DNA of 64,000 nt from Atopobiaceae bacterium. GTDB taxonomy: Bacteria; Actinomycetota; Coriobacteriia; Coriobacteriales; Atopobiaceae. Position 1 is the first letter of the stretch. Each line of letters starts with the position of its first letter. Positions 9,758 through 19,218 of this stretch are shown here, in pieces. Both the position numbers and the translations under genes were made by a program. The DNA is taken from the NCBI GenBank assembly GCA_022655215.1, contig JALCUE010000002.1, positions 124,001-188,000 of the forward strand, written 5' to 3'. Below the pieces are notes generated by a model. The model was given only the letters and a program-made list of their open reading frames with translations, was not told the DNA's origin and ran no database searches.

Positions 9758-10231
9758 TCAGAGCAGGGGGTGAACCTCACCGGCTGGTCTGGGGTCTGAC
9801 CATGAGAGGTCCATGCCGTCCGAGAGACTCGAGACCTCCACGAACGCGGAATAGGCCGTCTCCGCACCGGCATCGCCGAACTCCGCGATGAGGGCATCTC
9901 GATAGGCGCCGGTCTCATCTGCCACGGCGCCCTCGAAGACGATGGAATAGCTGGTCGGAGAGCCTTTCAAACCGTCCGCTGCGCGTTTGGCGCAAGTGGA
10001 CACCCATTCGCGGGCGGCGCGGACGCACTCCTCCGGACCATCATCCGCGAACTCGCAGGTGACTCGACATCCACTCTCGTCACAGACGCTCGCGACCGCG
10101 AGGACCTCCGCTCTGGAAGCGACCGCGTCAAGGGTCTCCCCTATGAGATCGCAGGTGAGGGCATCACAGGCGGAGCTCACGCCACCGTCGTGCGCACGAT
10201 CCCCTCTTCCGTCCACTTCGTCTCGTGTCAA
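9758..10231 (-). CDS. Hypothetical protein, acidic, unrecognised
   Basis: About 157 residues if started at the TTG at 10231 (GGGAGA 6 nt upstream); a GTG at 10216 is the alternative, and longer frames run back through tRNA-Ala. Soluble and Ala/Asp/Glu-rich with several Cys ('[13 protein letters not shown]', '[30 protein letters not shown]'). No motif I recognise and no membrane segment. Downstream of the tRNA-Ile/tRNA-Ala pair and 93 bp upstream of typA, same strand. Function unknown. Confidence 0.55.
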   Translation of the reverse strand: MTRDEVDGRGDRAHDGGVSSACDALTCDLIGETLDAVASRAEVLAVASVCDESGCRVTCEFADDGPEECVRAAREWVSTCAKRAADGLKGSPTSYSIVFEGAVADETGAYRDALIAEFGDAGAETAYSAFVEVSSLSDGMDLSWSDPRPAGEVHPLL

Positions 10232-10261
10232 GGCATGTCTCCCGAATCTCCCGATATGAGA

Positions 10262-10291
10262 GGAGCGGACCCGCCCCCGCGCGTCCGCTCC
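10262..10291 (-). terminator. Terminator after tRNA-Ala
   Basis: GGAGCGGAC (10262-10270) and GTCCGCTCC (10283-10291) form a perfect 9-bp stem, 12 nt beyond the tRNA-Ala CCA end, followed on the minus strand by TCTCATATC. Confidence 0.6.
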
Positions 10292-10302
10292 CAAGCATTT
10301 CA

Positions 10303-10378
10303 TGGTGGAGACGATGGGGATCGAACCCACGACCTCAGGCTTGCAAAGCCCGCGCTCTCCCAGCTGAGCTACGTCCCC
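10303..10378 (-). tRNA. tRNA-Ala (anticodon TGC)
   Basis: 76 nt including encoded CCA. Acceptor GGGGACG pairs with CGTCTCC, discriminator A. The anticodon loop TTTGCAA gives TGC. Paired with tRNA-Ile upstream on the same strand, outside any rRNA operon. Confidence 0.95.
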
Positions 10379-10402
10379 GCTTGTGATACCTAAAGTAATA
10401 AT

Positions 10403-10435
10403 CGCCCCAGCGGCGACTCGGCTCACGCTGGGGCG
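10403..10435 (-). terminator. Terminator-like hairpin between tRNA-Ile and tRNA-Ala
   Basis: CGCCCCAGC (10403-10411) and GCTGGGGCG (10427-10435) form a perfect 9-bp stem followed on the minus strand by ATTATTACTTT. It could end tRNA-Ile transcription or act as a processing spacer between the two tRNAs. Confidence 0.55.
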
Positions 10436-10450
10436 ACTATTGACAAAAGG

Positions 10451-10527
10451 TGGTGGGCCCGACAAGGTTCGAACTTGTGACCTCCCGGTTATCAGCCGGA
10501 CGCTCTAACCAACTGAGCTACGGGCCC
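10451..10527 (-). tRNA. tRNA-Ile (anticodon GAT)
   Basis: 77 nt including CCA. Acceptor GGGCCCG pairs with CGGGCCC, discriminator A. The anticodon loop TGATAAC gives GAT. Preceded by a good promoter. Confidence 0.95.
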
Positions 10528-10541
10528 GACGCGCGGGGATA

Positions 10542-10571
10542 AGAATAGCGCGAAGGTGGGGACATGGTCAA
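10542..10571 (-). promoter_or_regulatory. Promoter of tRNA-Ile
   Basis: On the minus strand TTGACC (10571-10566), an 18-bp spacer and TATTCT (10547-10542), 15 bp before the tRNA 5' end. Geometry and hexamers fit a vegetative promoter. Confidence 0.65.
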
Positions 10572-10705
10572 CACCTGACCCGCAAAAAGCCACATAAGGC
10601 CCCTCGGGGATGTCAGGGGTGGAGTTCGCGGGGAAGGGTTGTGTTGATCGGCTGTGTGGGTACGATAGACAGACGAAGTGGCAGAGGAGCCGAGGAGGCG
10701 ACACG

Positions 10706-11233
10706 ATGGGCATGATCAGGATGGACATAGAGACGGTCCTCGTGGGCGGCGGCCCCGTCGCATCACTCGTGGTGCTCAAGCCCCATAACCCCAAGGGCCT
10801 GGGAGAGGTCGGCGCGCTGCCCATCCGCATCGGCGCCGTCGAGGCCTCGGCCATCGGCATGGGCATCGATCCCGAGAAGACCGATCGGCCCATGACGCAT
10901 GACCTGCTCGTAAGCACCGTCTCCGCTCTCGGTGCCGAGATCAAGAGCGTATCGGTCGTGAGGGTCGAGGGGACGACCTTCTTCGCACAGGTGAACCTCG
11001 TCGGGTCGGATGGCTCCCATGTCTCGATCGACGCGCGCCCTTCGGACGCCATCGCACTCGCGGTCCGCATCAAGGCCCCCATCTTCGCGTCCGAGGAGGT
11101 CATGACCACGGCCGCGTGTCCGGACTTCCATGCCGTCAAGGCGGACGAGCAGGCACACGAGCTCGAGGAGTTCCACGACTTCGTGGAGAGCCTCTCTCCC
11201 GAGGACTTCTCCACCACAGAGCCCCAGAAGTAG
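10706..11233 (+). CDS. DUF151 (bifunctional nuclease) family protein
   Basis: 175 residues from the ATG at 10706, preceded by GAGGAGG. The conserved core 'LGEVGALPIRIGAVEASAIGMGI', 'RPMTHDLLVSTVSALG', 'VNLVGSDGSHVSIDARPSDAIALAVRIKAPIFASEEVM' matches the DUF151 family, some members of which have been reported to have RNase and DNase activity. The C-terminal 40 residues form an acidic, helical UVR-like tail. Convergent with gyrA. The 178 bp upstream hold inverted repeats built on CAACAC/GTGTTG. Confidence 0.88.
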   Translation: MGMIRMDIETVLVGGGPVASLVVLKPHNPKGLGEVGALPIRIGAVEASAIGMGIDPEKTDRPMTHDLLVSTVSALGAEIKSVSVVRVEGTTFFAQVNLVGSDGSHVSIDARPSDAIALAVRIKAPIFASEEVMTTAACPDFHAVKADEQAHELEEFHDFVESLSPEDFSTTEPQK

Positions 11234-11320
11234 ACCCTCTTCCATCGACGTGGCCGGCCGCGGACGGACGATGCCACGTCCTTCGCCACCGCCACGTGTC
11301 ATGTTGGCCGTGTTAGACAA

Positions 11321-11353
11321 GATGGCCCACCGGCTTGTCGCCGATGGGCCATC
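11321..11353. terminator. Bidirectional terminator, DUF151 gene / gyrA
   Basis: GATGGCCCA (11321-11329) and TGGGCCATC (11345-11353) form a perfect 9-bp stem, 23 bp past the gyrA stop and between convergent genes. Confidence 0.6.
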
Positions 11354-11376
11354 ACTCATCTCGTGGTCACGAGACC

Positions 11377-14181
11377 CTACTCGTCGTCCTCATCGATCAA
11401 AGTGTCATCGAGGAGCTCCTCGCCTCCGATGTCGACGGGATCCTCCTCGCCAGGCTCGGACGCACCGGCTGCAGCGAGGTCAAGCGCTCCTTGGGCGGTG
11501 TCCTTGGGCTTGGCCACGGCCTTCTTCACGACCGTGCGGGCAAGCGAGCAGACGGAGTCGCCGTCGGCCACGTTCATGACCTTGACGCCCTGCGTCGCAC
11601 GACCCAGTTTGGAGATGTCAGTCGCCTTCACGCGGATGAGGACACCCTCCTGCGAGACGATCATGAGCTCGTGCTGGGGGCCGATGACCTTCATGGCCAC
11701 GAGTGCGCCCTTGCGCTGCGTCATCGTGATGGTGAAGACACCCTGGCCACCGCGCTTGTGCTCGGGATACTCGGAGACGGGTGTGCGCTTGCCATAGCCC
11801 TTCTCGGTGATCACGAACAGGTCGCCCTTGCCGTTGGTGATCTCCATGCCGAGCATGGAGGCCCCGTCCTTCAGCGTGATGCCGCGGACTCCGGACGTGT
11901 CGCGACCCATGGGGCGCACCTGGTCCTCGTCGAACAGCATGACCTTGCCGTCGGTCGAGCCGAGCATGATCTTGTCGCCGGCCTTGACGCGGCGGACGTT
12001 GATGAGCTCGTCACCGTTCTTGAGGTTGATGGCGATGATGCCGTCACGTCTCGTGCGGTCATAGGCGCTCATGGCGGTCTTCTTCACGATGCCGCTCTTG
12101 GTGGCGAACATGAGGTACTCATCGGACGGGAAGGTCCTGCAGGTGAGGACCGCCGCGATGTGCTCGCCCTCGACCATGGGCAGGAAGTTGATCGCAGCCG
12201 AGCCGCGGGCCTGGCGGCTGCCGATGGGAAGCTCATGGACCTTGAGGCGGTAGACCTTGCCCTTGTTCGTGAAGAACAGGACGTAATCGTGGGTCGAGGC
12301 GACGAACAGCTCCTCGACGAAGTCGCTCTCCTTGAGGTTCACTCCCTGGATTCCCTTGCCGCCACGCTTCTGGGAGCGGTAGGTGGCGACGGGCAGACGC
12401 TTCACGTAGCCGGAATGCGTGATCGTGATGACCATGTCCTCGTCGGCGATGAGGTCCTCCACGTCGAGCTCGATGGGGGCATCGGAGATGGTCGAACGGC
12501 GCTTGTCACCGAAGCGGTCGGAGATCTCGCGCAGCTCGTCCTTGATGACGCCGAGGATCTTCTCCTTGTGTGCGAGGAGGTCCTCGTAGTAGGCGATCCT
12601 GCCTCTGAGCTCCTCGAGCTCGTCGACGATCTTCTGACGCTCGAGACCGGTGAGGCGACGCAGACGCATCTGGAGGATGGCCTCGGTCTGGACGTCATCC
12701 AAGCCGAACCTCTCCTCGAGTCGCTCCTTGGCGTCCTTGTCGGAGTTGGAGGAACGGATGATGTGCACGACCTCGTCGATGTTGTCGACGGCGATGAGCA
12801 GACCCTCGAGGATATGGGCACGCTCCTTCGCCTTCTTGAGCTCGTACTCGGTCCTGCGCGTGACGACGCTCACCTGGTGCTCGACGTAGTAATGGAGCAT
12901 CTCGGGGAGCGAGAGCGTGCGCGGCACGCCGTCGACCAGGGCGAGGTCGATGACGCCGAAGTTGGTCTGGAGCTGCGAGTGCTTGTAGAGGTTGTTGAGC
13001 ACGACCTGGGGCATCGCACCCTGTTTGAGGTCGAACACCAGCCTCATGCCCTTGCGGTTCGACTCGTCACGCATGTCCGAGATGCCCTCGAGGCGCTTCT
13101 CGTTCACGAGTGCGGCGATCTTCTCCTGAAGCAGGCCCTTGTTGACCTGATAGGGGATCTCCGTCACCACGATGCGCTGGCGGTTGTTCTTCATCTGCTC
13201 GACATGGGCCTTGGCGCGGACGGTGATGCTGCCGCGACCCGTGTTGTAGGCGTCCTTGATGCCATCGGAGCCCATGATGATGCCACCGGTCGGGAAGTCG
13301 GGACCGGGCAGGACCGTCATCAGCTCCTCGACGGAGACCTCAGGGTTGTCGATGTACATGCAGGTCGCGTCCACGACCTCCCTGAGGCTGTGGGGCGGGA
13401 TGTTGGTCGCCATGCCCACGGCGATGCCCGACGAGCCATTCACCAACAGGTTGGGGAACCGCGCGGGGAGCACCGACGGCTCCTGGAGGGACTCGTCGTA
13501 GTTCGGCTGCCAGTCGACCGTGTCCTTGTCGAGGTCGCGGAGCATCTCCATGGCGGCACGCGTTAGGCGGGACTCCGTGTAACGCATGGCCGCTGGGGGA
13601 TCGCCGTCGATGGAACCGAAGTTGCCGTGGCCGTCCACGAGGGGTAGGCGCATGGAGAAGTCCTGCGCGAGACGGACCATCGTGTCATAGACCGCGGAGT
13701 CACCGTGGGGGTGGTACTTGCCGATGACCTCTCCCACCGTCCAGGCGCTCTTCTTGTGGGGCTTGTTCGGCGTGATGCCGGCCTCGTTCATGGCGTAGAG
13801 GATGCGCCTGTGGACCGGCTTCAGGCCGTCACGGACGTCCGGGAGGGCGCGGGCCACGATGACGGACATCGAGTACTCGATGAACGAGGTGCGCATCTCC
13901 CCTGCCATGTCCGCTGGCTTGAGGGTGCCGCCGTGGATGTCGTTGAGGTCGAGGCGCTGTCCACCCTCGGCCGTGGACGCGTAGAGGTCCTCGTCACTTC
14001 CGAAGAAGTGCTCGTCCTCCTCGCCATCCTCCGAGTCGTCATCCATGTCTTCGTCGGCGTCATCACCATCGGCGGAGTCGGCGAGAAGGTCGTCCGTGTC
14101 CTCGTCGTCGCGGTCATCCTCGGGAAGGTCGTCGTCGAAGACGTCGTCCCCCGGGGTCCCGTTGTTCTTGTCGTCTGCCAC
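11377..14181 (-). CDS. gyrA: DNA gyrase subunit A with a long acidic N-terminal extension
   Basis: 934 residues. The canonical GyrA sequence begins near residue 92 ('[30 protein letters not shown]'). The first 80 residues are extremely Asp/Glu-rich and have no counterpart in standard GyrA. The breakage-reunion domain shows '[13 protein letters not shown]' (Ser and Asp of the quinolone region both present) and the catalytic Tyr in '[13 protein letters not shown]'. The GyrA-box is QKRGGKG ('[14 protein letters not shown]'), a variant of QRRGGKG needed for DNA wrapping. The C-terminus ends in another acidic stretch. Lies 21 bp after gyrB, same strand. Confidence 0.96.
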   Translation of the reverse strand: MADDKNNGTPGDDVFDDDLPEDDRDDEDTDDLLADSADGDDADEDMDDDSEDGEEDEHFFGSDEDLYASTAEGGQRLDLNDIHGGTLKPADMAGEMRTSFIEYSMSVIVARALPDVRDGLKPVHRRILYAMNEAGITPNKPHKKSAWTVGEVIGKYHPHGDSAVYDTMVRLAQDFSMRLPLVDGHGNFGSIDGDPPAAMRYTESRLTRAAMEMLRDLDKDTVDWQPNYDESLQEPSVLPARFPNLLVNGSSGIAVGMATNIPPHSLREVVDATCMYIDNPEVSVEELMTVLPGPDFPTGGIIMGSDGIKDAYNTGRGSITVRAKAHVEQMKNNRQRIVVTEIPYQVNKGLLQEKIAALVNEKRLEGISDMRDESNRKGMRLVFDLKQGAMPQVVLNNLYKHSQLQTNFGVIDLALVDGVPRTLSLPEMLHYYVEHQVSVVTRRTEYELKKAKERAHILEGLLIAVDNIDEVVHIIRSSNSDKDAKERLEERFGLDDVQTEAILQMRLRRLTGLERQKIVDELEELRGRIAYYEDLLAHKEKILGVIKDELREISDRFGDKRRSTISDAPIELDVEDLIADEDMVITITHSGYVKRLPVATYRSQKRGGKGIQGVNLKESDFVEELFVASTHDYVLFFTNKGKVYRLKVHELPIGSRQARGSAAINFLPMVEGEHIAAVLTCRTFPSDEYLMFATKSGIVKKTAMSAYDRTRRDGIIAINLKNGDELINVRRVKAGDKIMLGSTDGKVMLFDEDQVRPMGRDTSGVRGITLKDGASMLGMEITNGKGDLFVITEKGYGKRTPVSEYPEHKRGGQGVFTITMTQRKGALVAMKVIGPQHELMIVSQEGVLIRVKATDISKLGRATQGVKVMNVADGDSVCSLARTVVKKAVAKPKDTAQGALDLAAAGASEPGEEDPVDIGGEELLDDTLIDEDDE

Positions 14182-14202
14182 TATTTCAGCCTCTCAGTCG
14201 GA

Positions 14203-16155
14203 TTAGATGTCAAGGAAACGCGCGTCATGGGCATGGTGCTGGATGAAGTCCTTGCGCTTCTCGACCTGCGTTCCCATGAGGTCGGAGACCGCCCTCTCGG
14301 CAGCAGCCGCGTCATCGAGGGTGACCTTGAGAAGGATGCGGTTCTTGGGCTCCATCGTGGTCTCCCAGAGCTGCTCGGGATCCATCTCGCCGAGTCCCTT
14401 GTAGCGCTGCACGCTGTACTTGTCGCCACGCGGGAGCTTCTCGACCTCCTGCTCCAACTCCTCGTCGGTGTAGATGTAGGCACCCTTCTTATGACCCTTG
14501 GGCTTGAGCTGGTACAGAGGGGGCTGCGCGATGTAGATATAGCCGGCCTCGATCATCGGCTTCATGTAGCGATAGAAGAAGGTGAGCAGGAGGATGCGGA
14601 TGTGCGCACCGTCGACGTCGGCATCGGTCATGATGATGACCTTGTGATAGCGGGCCTTGGCTAGGTCGAAGGAGTCTCCCACGGTGACGCCGGTGCCGAT
14701 GGCCGTGATGAGTGACTGGATGGTGTCCGAGGTGAGGGCACGGTGATCACCCACACGCTCGACGTTCAGGATCTTCCCTCGTAGGGGAAGGATGGCCTGT
14801 ATCGAGCGATCGCGAGCCATCTTGGCTGATCCACCTGCGGAATCACCCTCGACGATGAAGAGTTCGGTCGCCTCGGGCTCGCGCACCGAGCAGTCGGCGA
14901 GCTTGCCGGGCAGAGCGGCACTCTCGAGCAGACCCTTGCGCCTGGTGGCGGCGCGCGCCTTCTGGGCGGCGAGACGTCCCTTTGCGGCATTCGTGGCCTT
15001 GCCGATGATGGTACGGGCCTGTGAGGGATGTTCCTCGAGGTATTCGGAAAGACCCTCGGAGACGACCTTCTGGACGAGGCCCCTCATGAAGGAGCTTCCG
15101 AGCTTCGCCTTGGTCTGGCCCTCGAACTGTGGATCGCCGAGCTTGCAGGAGATGACGGCGCAGAGGCCCTCGCGGACGTCGTCACCGGTGAGGTTCGCAT
15201 CCTTCTCCTTGAGGATGTTCGCCTTCCTCGCATAGTCGTTGATGACCTTCGTGAGTGCGGCGCGGAATCCCTCGAGGTGCATACCTCCCTCGGGGGTGTA
15301 GATGTCGTTGGCGAAGCTCATGACGTTCTCGGAGAAGGTCGTGTTCCACTGGAGTGCGACCTCGACCTCACCCATCTTGGACACGTCATCTGTGTCGGAC
15401 GTGCCCTGGAGGTAAATCGGGCGCTTGAGCCCGTCGGCGATGTCCTTGCCCTCGTTCAGGAACTTCACAAAGTCGACGATGCCGCCCGAATAGCAGAACT
15501 CATCCACGCGCGGGGTGAGCTCGCGCTCGTCCGTGAGGATGATCTTGAGGTTCTTGTTGAGGAAGGCCGTCTCCTGGAGGCGGTCATGGAGGGTGTCGTA
15601 GCTGAAGTTCGTGGTCTCGAAGATGGTGTCATCAGGCCAGAACGTGGTGGTCGTCCCTGTCGACTTGGACGTGCCGACGACCTTCATGTCCTCGGTCTTC
15701 TTGCCGCGCGAGAACTCCATCTCGTAGACCTTACCGTCACGGGAGACCTGGACGACGAGCCTCTTGGAGAGCGCGTTGACGACGGACACACCGACGCCAT
15801 GGAGACCACCGGACACCTTATAGGCCTTGTTGTCGAACTTTCCTCCTGCATGGAGGATGGTCATGACGACCTCGAGCGTGGGGATCTTCTTGACGGGGTG
15901 CTTGTCGACGGGGATGCCTCGACCGTTGTCTATGACGGTGACCGAACCATCAGCATGGATGGTGACGATTATCTTCGTGCAATACCCCGCCAGAGCCTCA
16001 TCGACGGAGTTGTCGACTACCTCATACACGAGGTGATGCAGACCCGAGGCACTGGTGGAGCCGATATACATGCCGGGACGCTTGCGTACTGGATCGAGTC
16101 CCTCGAGGACGGTGATCTCTGAACCGTCGTAGGAGCTCTCCTTCTTGTTTGCCAC
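14203..16155 (-). CDS. gyrB: DNA gyrase subunit B
   Basis: 650 residues, normal for the short GyrB type. GHKL ATPase: 'EVVDNSVDEALAGYC', 'DNGRGIPVD', 'GLHGVGVSVVNALS'. TOPRIM: 'EGDSAGGSAKMARDR' and 'DADVDGAHIRILLLTF'. Supplies the ATPase and Mg-binding parts of gyrase, which introduces negative supercoils. The start is the GTG at 16155 with GGAGAGGA upstream. Downstream of dciA after a 142-bp gap with a large inverted repeat, so expression may be partly separate from the dnaA-dnaN-recF cluster. Confidence 0.96.
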   Translation of the reverse strand: MANKKESSYDGSEITVLEGLDPVRKRPGMYIGSTSASGLHHLVYEVVDNSVDEALAGYCTKIIVTIHADGSVTVIDNGRGIPVDKHPVKKIPTLEVVMTILHAGGKFDNKAYKVSGGLHGVGVSVVNALSKRLVVQVSRDGKVYEMEFSRGKKTEDMKVVGTSKSTGTTTTFWPDDTIFETTNFSYDTLHDRLQETAFLNKNLKIILTDERELTPRVDEFCYSGGIVDFVKFLNEGKDIADGLKRPIYLQGTSDTDDVSKMGEVEVALQWNTTFSENVMSFANDIYTPEGGMHLEGFRAALTKVINDYARKANILKEKDANLTGDDVREGLCAVISCKLGDPQFEGQTKAKLGSSFMRGLVQKVVSEGLSEYLEEHPSQARTIIGKATNAAKGRLAAQKARAATRRKGLLESAALPGKLADCSVREPEATELFIVEGDSAGGSAKMARDRSIQAILPLRGKILNVERVGDHRALTSDTIQSLITAIGTGVTVGDSFDLAKARYHKVIIMTDADVDGAHIRILLLTFFYRYMKPMIEAGYIYIAQPPLYQLKPKGHKKGAYIYTDEELEQEVEKLPRGDKYSVQRYKGLGEMDPEQLWETTMEPKNRILLKVTLDDAAAAERAVSDLMGTQVEKRKDFIQHHAHDARFLDI

Positions 16156-16240
16156 TCGTCAGTCCTCTCCCTAAGAGGGTTTCAACAGTCGATATGATAC
16201 CTCAACGTGTGTGTTGACCCCGCGCCATGGCGAGAATGGA

Positions 16241-16290
16241 CTCAGAATCGTCCTAATTACCATCTGAGAGGCTTCCAGAGCGATTCTGAG
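16241..16290. repeat. 10-bp perfect inverted repeat between dciA and gyrB
   Basis: CTCAGAATCG (16241-16250) and CGATTCTGAG (16281-16290) are perfect complements separated by 30 nt. On the minus strand the structure begins just after the dciA stop and lies in the gyrB leader. It may be a terminator with a long loop, an operator for a dimeric regulator, or an RNA switch. Confidence 0.6.
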
Positions 16291-16297
16291 GGGAGGT

Positions 16298-16804
16298 TTA
16301 GTCTTCCTTCGTCCCTTTTAGCTTTTCCCAACGGAGAGACGAACTCATGGCTTGCATGGCCTTATCCCTGAGAGCGTCGGGAAGCTTCCCACACATCTCC
16401 GTCACCCGTCGTTGTTCCGAGACATCAAGCGGAGGGAGATCGGCGACCTCGTGCTTGGGAGGGATCTCCTTCTTGACCGTCCTCTTCCTTCGGCTCAGCT
16501 TGAACTGGACATCGACGACCGGAAGACCCTCATGACAGAGTCTCTCGACATAGAGCTGCCTGTCACAGGTGAAATCCTGGATGAGTGAGGAGGAATCGAT
16601 ATAGACGATGAGGGTTGGGAGTCCCGTGTGGGACCCACCCTCCTTGAGAAAGACACCACATGTGTGTCGCCGCTCGAGATCCCCATTCGCACGTGACCAC
16701 GCAAGACGAGCCTTCTGCTGTATGCCGAGCTCAGGGGTGGTAACGGAAGAGAGACCCGTCTGGAGGAGAGAGGAAAGGGAAACCCCGTCACGTTCATCGC
16801 CCAT
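16298..16804 (-). CDS. dciA: DciA-like (DUF721) helicase-operator protein
   Basis: 168 residues. A compact KH-like region ('GIQQKARLAWSRANGDLERRHTCGVFLKEGG', 'LIVYIDSSSLIQDFTCDRQLYVERL') and a position immediately after recF fit the DUF721/DciA family, the ancestral loader or operator of DnaB helicase. No DnaC/DnaI loader is visible in the window. The C-terminal half is charged and helical. Its start overlaps recF by 11 bp, indicating translational coupling. Confidence 0.75.
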   Translation of the reverse strand: MGDERDGVSLSSLLQTGLSSVTTPELGIQQKARLAWSRANGDLERRHTCGVFLKEGGSHTGLPTLIVYIDSSSLIQDFTCDRQLYVERLCHEGLPVVDVQFKLSRRKRTVKKEIPPKHEVADLPPLDVSEQRRVTEMCGKLPDALRDKAMQAMSSSLRWEKLKGTKED

Positions 16805-17885
16805 CGAAGCTCACCACCTTGGCCTCGTCGAGTACGGCTGCGTTGAAATAACCGAGGTTGGTCGTTGTGATTACAGTCTGAACTTCATCACCGACGAAGT
16901 CGAGGAAGGAATTCCTCCTTCCCTCGTCGAGCTCACTCATCACGTCGTCAAGAAGGAGGAGGGGCTGACGTCCCGTTATCTCTCGAGCGAGTTCTACCTC
17001 GGCAAGCTTGAGTGAGAGCACACAGGTCCTCTGTTGTCCCTGTGACCCATATGTCCTCGCATCCATCCCAGCCACCTCGAACGTGATGTCATCACGATGG
17101 GGACCAAGAAGGGTCATTCCCCTCCTGATGTCATCCGCGCGATTCTCCCTGAGCCTGGTCACGAACAGATCGTGGATGTCATCCCTGTCCATCGAGAGGA
17201 CCTCGTCACCGAGGGAAGGATGGTATTCGCAGACCAGGCCCTCCTTCCCCACCATTCTCGAGTAGATCCGAGTGATGGTTGGTGCCAATCGCCTGAGGAG
17301 ATTCATCCGGTGGTAGAGAAGGGTGGCGCCACCAAGGGCGAGGGACTCATCCCAGGCGTCGAGAAGGGCCACATCAACCCTCTCTTCCTTGAGGAGTCTG
17401 TTCCTCTGTTCGACGGATCTTCGATAGGTCGAGCAGACCTTCTCATATCCCTTGTTCACCTGACTGCCGAACCCGTCGATCTCATCCCTCCTGAGACCTG
17501 CCCTCCCTTTGATGAGAGCGAGGTCATCAGGGTTGAAGAGGATGGAGATGAGGGTGCCGAGAAGGGATGATCTCCTACAGGTCTTCCCGTTGAGGGAGAA
17601 GGTCCTGCCCTCGGGGGTGACATGGAGACCCACATCAAGCACCCTGCCATCACCCTCGATGAGGATGGTGGCATTGGCCGATTCACATCCCTCCATGACG
17701 AGTTCGAAGGAGGTTGGATGTCTGAAACTCTCACCTGCCGTCAGGAGCTGAAGCGCCTCGATGGTGTTCGTCTTACCGGCGGCATTCGGACCCACGAGGA
17801 TGGTCACACCATCATCAAACGATATCTCCCGCGAGTTGATGTTCCTGTATCTCTCGAGATCGATCCTCTTGACGAGAAGGGACAC
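16794..17885 (-). CDS. recF: DNA replication and repair protein RecF
   Basis: 363 residues. SMC-like ATPase: Walker A 'GPNAAGKTNTIEAL' (about 33-46), signature 'GSQGQQRTCVLSLKLAEV', Walker B 'LLLLDDVMSELD'. Acts with RecO/RecR to load RecA at gaps. Only 3 nt separate it from the dnaN stop, and dciA overlaps its end. Confidence 0.95.
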   Translation of the reverse strand: MSLLVKRIDLERYRNINSREISFDDGVTILVGPNAAGKTNTIEALQLLTAGESFRHPTSFELVMEGCESANATILIEGDGRVLDVGLHVTPEGRTFSLNGKTCRRSSLLGTLISILFNPDDLALIKGRAGLRRDEIDGFGSQVNKGYEKVCSTYRRSVEQRNRLLKEERVDVALLDAWDESLALGGATLLYHRMNLLRRLAPTITRIYSRMVGKEGLVCEYHPSLGDEVLSMDRDDIHDLFVTRLRENRADDIRRGMTLLGPHRDDITFEVAGMDARTYGSQGQQRTCVLSLKLAEVELAREITGRQPLLLLDDVMSELDEGRRNSFLDFVGDEVQTVITTTNLGYFNAAVLDEAKVVSFDGR

Positions 17886-17888
17886 CGT

Positions 17889-18992
17889 CTACATCCGCAC
17901 AGGCATGAGGAGATAGAGATAGTTGATCTTCGAGTAGGACTTGAAGATGCCGGGTTGCATCGGCCCCTGTAGCTCCAGAGACACTTCCTTCTCCTCAGAG
18001 AGGGCATTGACGCAATCAAAGACGTAATGATAGTTGAGGGAGATCGATATGGACGGTCCTTCCACCTCGACACCGATGGCCTCCTTGGCATCGCCTTGAT
18101 CGGTCGATGTGGCGGAGAGGACCATCTGGGATTGATCGGAATCGATGTCGAAGCGCACGGAGGGATTGGTCTGCGCGATGACGGAAACCCTCTTGAGGGC
18201 ACCAGAGAGCTCTTGGAGGTCGATCTTCGACGAGGTCTCACATGACGATGGGAGGAGTTGCTTGTAGTTGGGGAAATTACCCTCTATCTTGCGTGAGATA
18301 TAAGTGGTGTTCCCGAAGACGAAGACGACCTGACTGTCAGTAGATCCGATGAGAATCGTAGATGAGTCCGAGGGAAGGGTGAGCACGTCGTGGAAGACGC
18401 TACCTGGGATGATCATCTTGAAGGCGTTTTCTGTCGAGGAGGTCTCGACGTTGGTATCACAGACCACGAGTCGATAGGAATCCGTGGCGACGAGACGGAT
18501 CGTGTTCTCCTCGACGTTCATGAGTATTCCCGAGAGTATGGGACGTGAAGTATCCTTCGACACCACCTTGTAGACCCTCTCCACCATCGAGGAGAGGATG
18601 TCGCTCGGCAACTCTATCGAACTCTCGAGTGCGAAGGAGGGGAATTCCGGGAAGTCAGCCGGATCGAGGGCATTGAGGTGGAAGGAGCTCCTCCCAGAGG
18701 TGATGGAGACGACCTTGTCCTCGCTCTCGAAGCTCACCGCCGCATCGGGAAGGGTCTTCACTATGTTTGAGAGGACCTTACCTGATATTACGGTCGATCC
18801 CTCTTCCTCGACATTGGCGGCGATCCTATGACGAATCGAGATGGTGAGGTTGGTCGATTGGAATTCGATGGTGCCATTCTCCGCATGGATATAGATTCCG
18901 GAGAGGATGGGGAGCGTAGAGTTCGACGCCATTCCCTTCATCACTATCGACAGGGCCTTCGAAAGAGCTGACTGGCTTACCGAGAATCTCAT
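17889..18992 (-). CDS. dnaN: DNA polymerase III beta sliding clamp
   Basis: 367 residues, standard clamp length. 'MRFSVSQSALSKALSIVMKG' and 'LPILSGIYIHAENGTIEFQSTNLTISI' open the first clamp domain; the ending 'YLYLLMPVRM' is the classic C-terminal 'LMPMR(L/M)' motif. Separated from dnaA by a 226-bp AT-rich gap that carries the oriC-like elements. Codon use is rich in AGG/AGA Arg, unlike genes beyond gyrB. Confidence 0.97.
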   Translation of the reverse strand: MRFSVSQSALSKALSIVMKGMASNSTLPILSGIYIHAENGTIEFQSTNLTISIRHRIAANVEEEGSTVISGKVLSNIVKTLPDAAVSFESEDKVVSITSGRSSFHLNALDPADFPEFPSFALESSIELPSDILSSMVERVYKVVSKDTSRPILSGILMNVEENTIRLVATDSYRLVVCDTNVETSSTENAFKMIIPGSVFHDVLTLPSDSSTILIGSTDSQVVFVFGNTTYISRKIEGNFPNYKQLLPSSCETSSKIDLQELSGALKRVSVIAQTNPSVRFDIDSDQSQMVLSATSTDQGDAKEAIGVEVEGPSISISLNYHYVFDCVNALSEEKEVSLELQGPMQPGIFKSYSKINYLYLLMPVRM

Positions 18993-19218
18993 TTCTAATA
19001 CCCTCTTCTTAATAATAAAGGCCTAGTAATACTAATAGGAGCTGTAGAAAAGACGGAAAGTGAAATACTCGCAGCTACTACCCTATCCTCATCGATCCGA
19101 TCCTTGTTGAAAAGAAAAACTCGAGTGAGAAACATTGTCTGTCGAAAACCATCCTCTACAATTCTCCCCCATCTTTCGACAGATGTCTCTAGGTTCTCTT
19201 CTGAGATATGAACAAACA
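18993..19218. other. Candidate oriC: dnaA-dnaN intergenic region
   Basis: 226 bp, clearly AT-richer than its surroundings. It holds a trinucleotide run TAG-TAA-TAC-TAA-TAG at 19024-19038, like the DnaA-trio described in Bacillus. Four nucleotides away is TGTAGAAAA (19043-19051), then TGTTGAAAA (19105-19113), TGTCGAAAA (19140-19148) and an inverted TGTCGAAAG (19173-19181). These differ from the TGTGGATAA DnaA box at two or more positions but recur near dnaA. The trio orientation (3'-GAT units running away from the boxes) matches the Bacillus arrangement. Also contains the dnaN promoter by position. No gene is apparent. Confidence 0.6.

Noticed and set aside
9758-10465. Full-length open frame through tRNA-Ala for the hypothetical gene upstream of typA
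   Set aside because: It would read across a tRNA and a terminator; a start near 10231 is used instead.
11335-13566. Long plus-strand open frame opposite gyrA
   Set aside because: It is an antisense shadow: gyrA is unambiguous on the other strand, and the shadow is a low-complexity Leu/His/Asp/Val-rich string without ribosome site.
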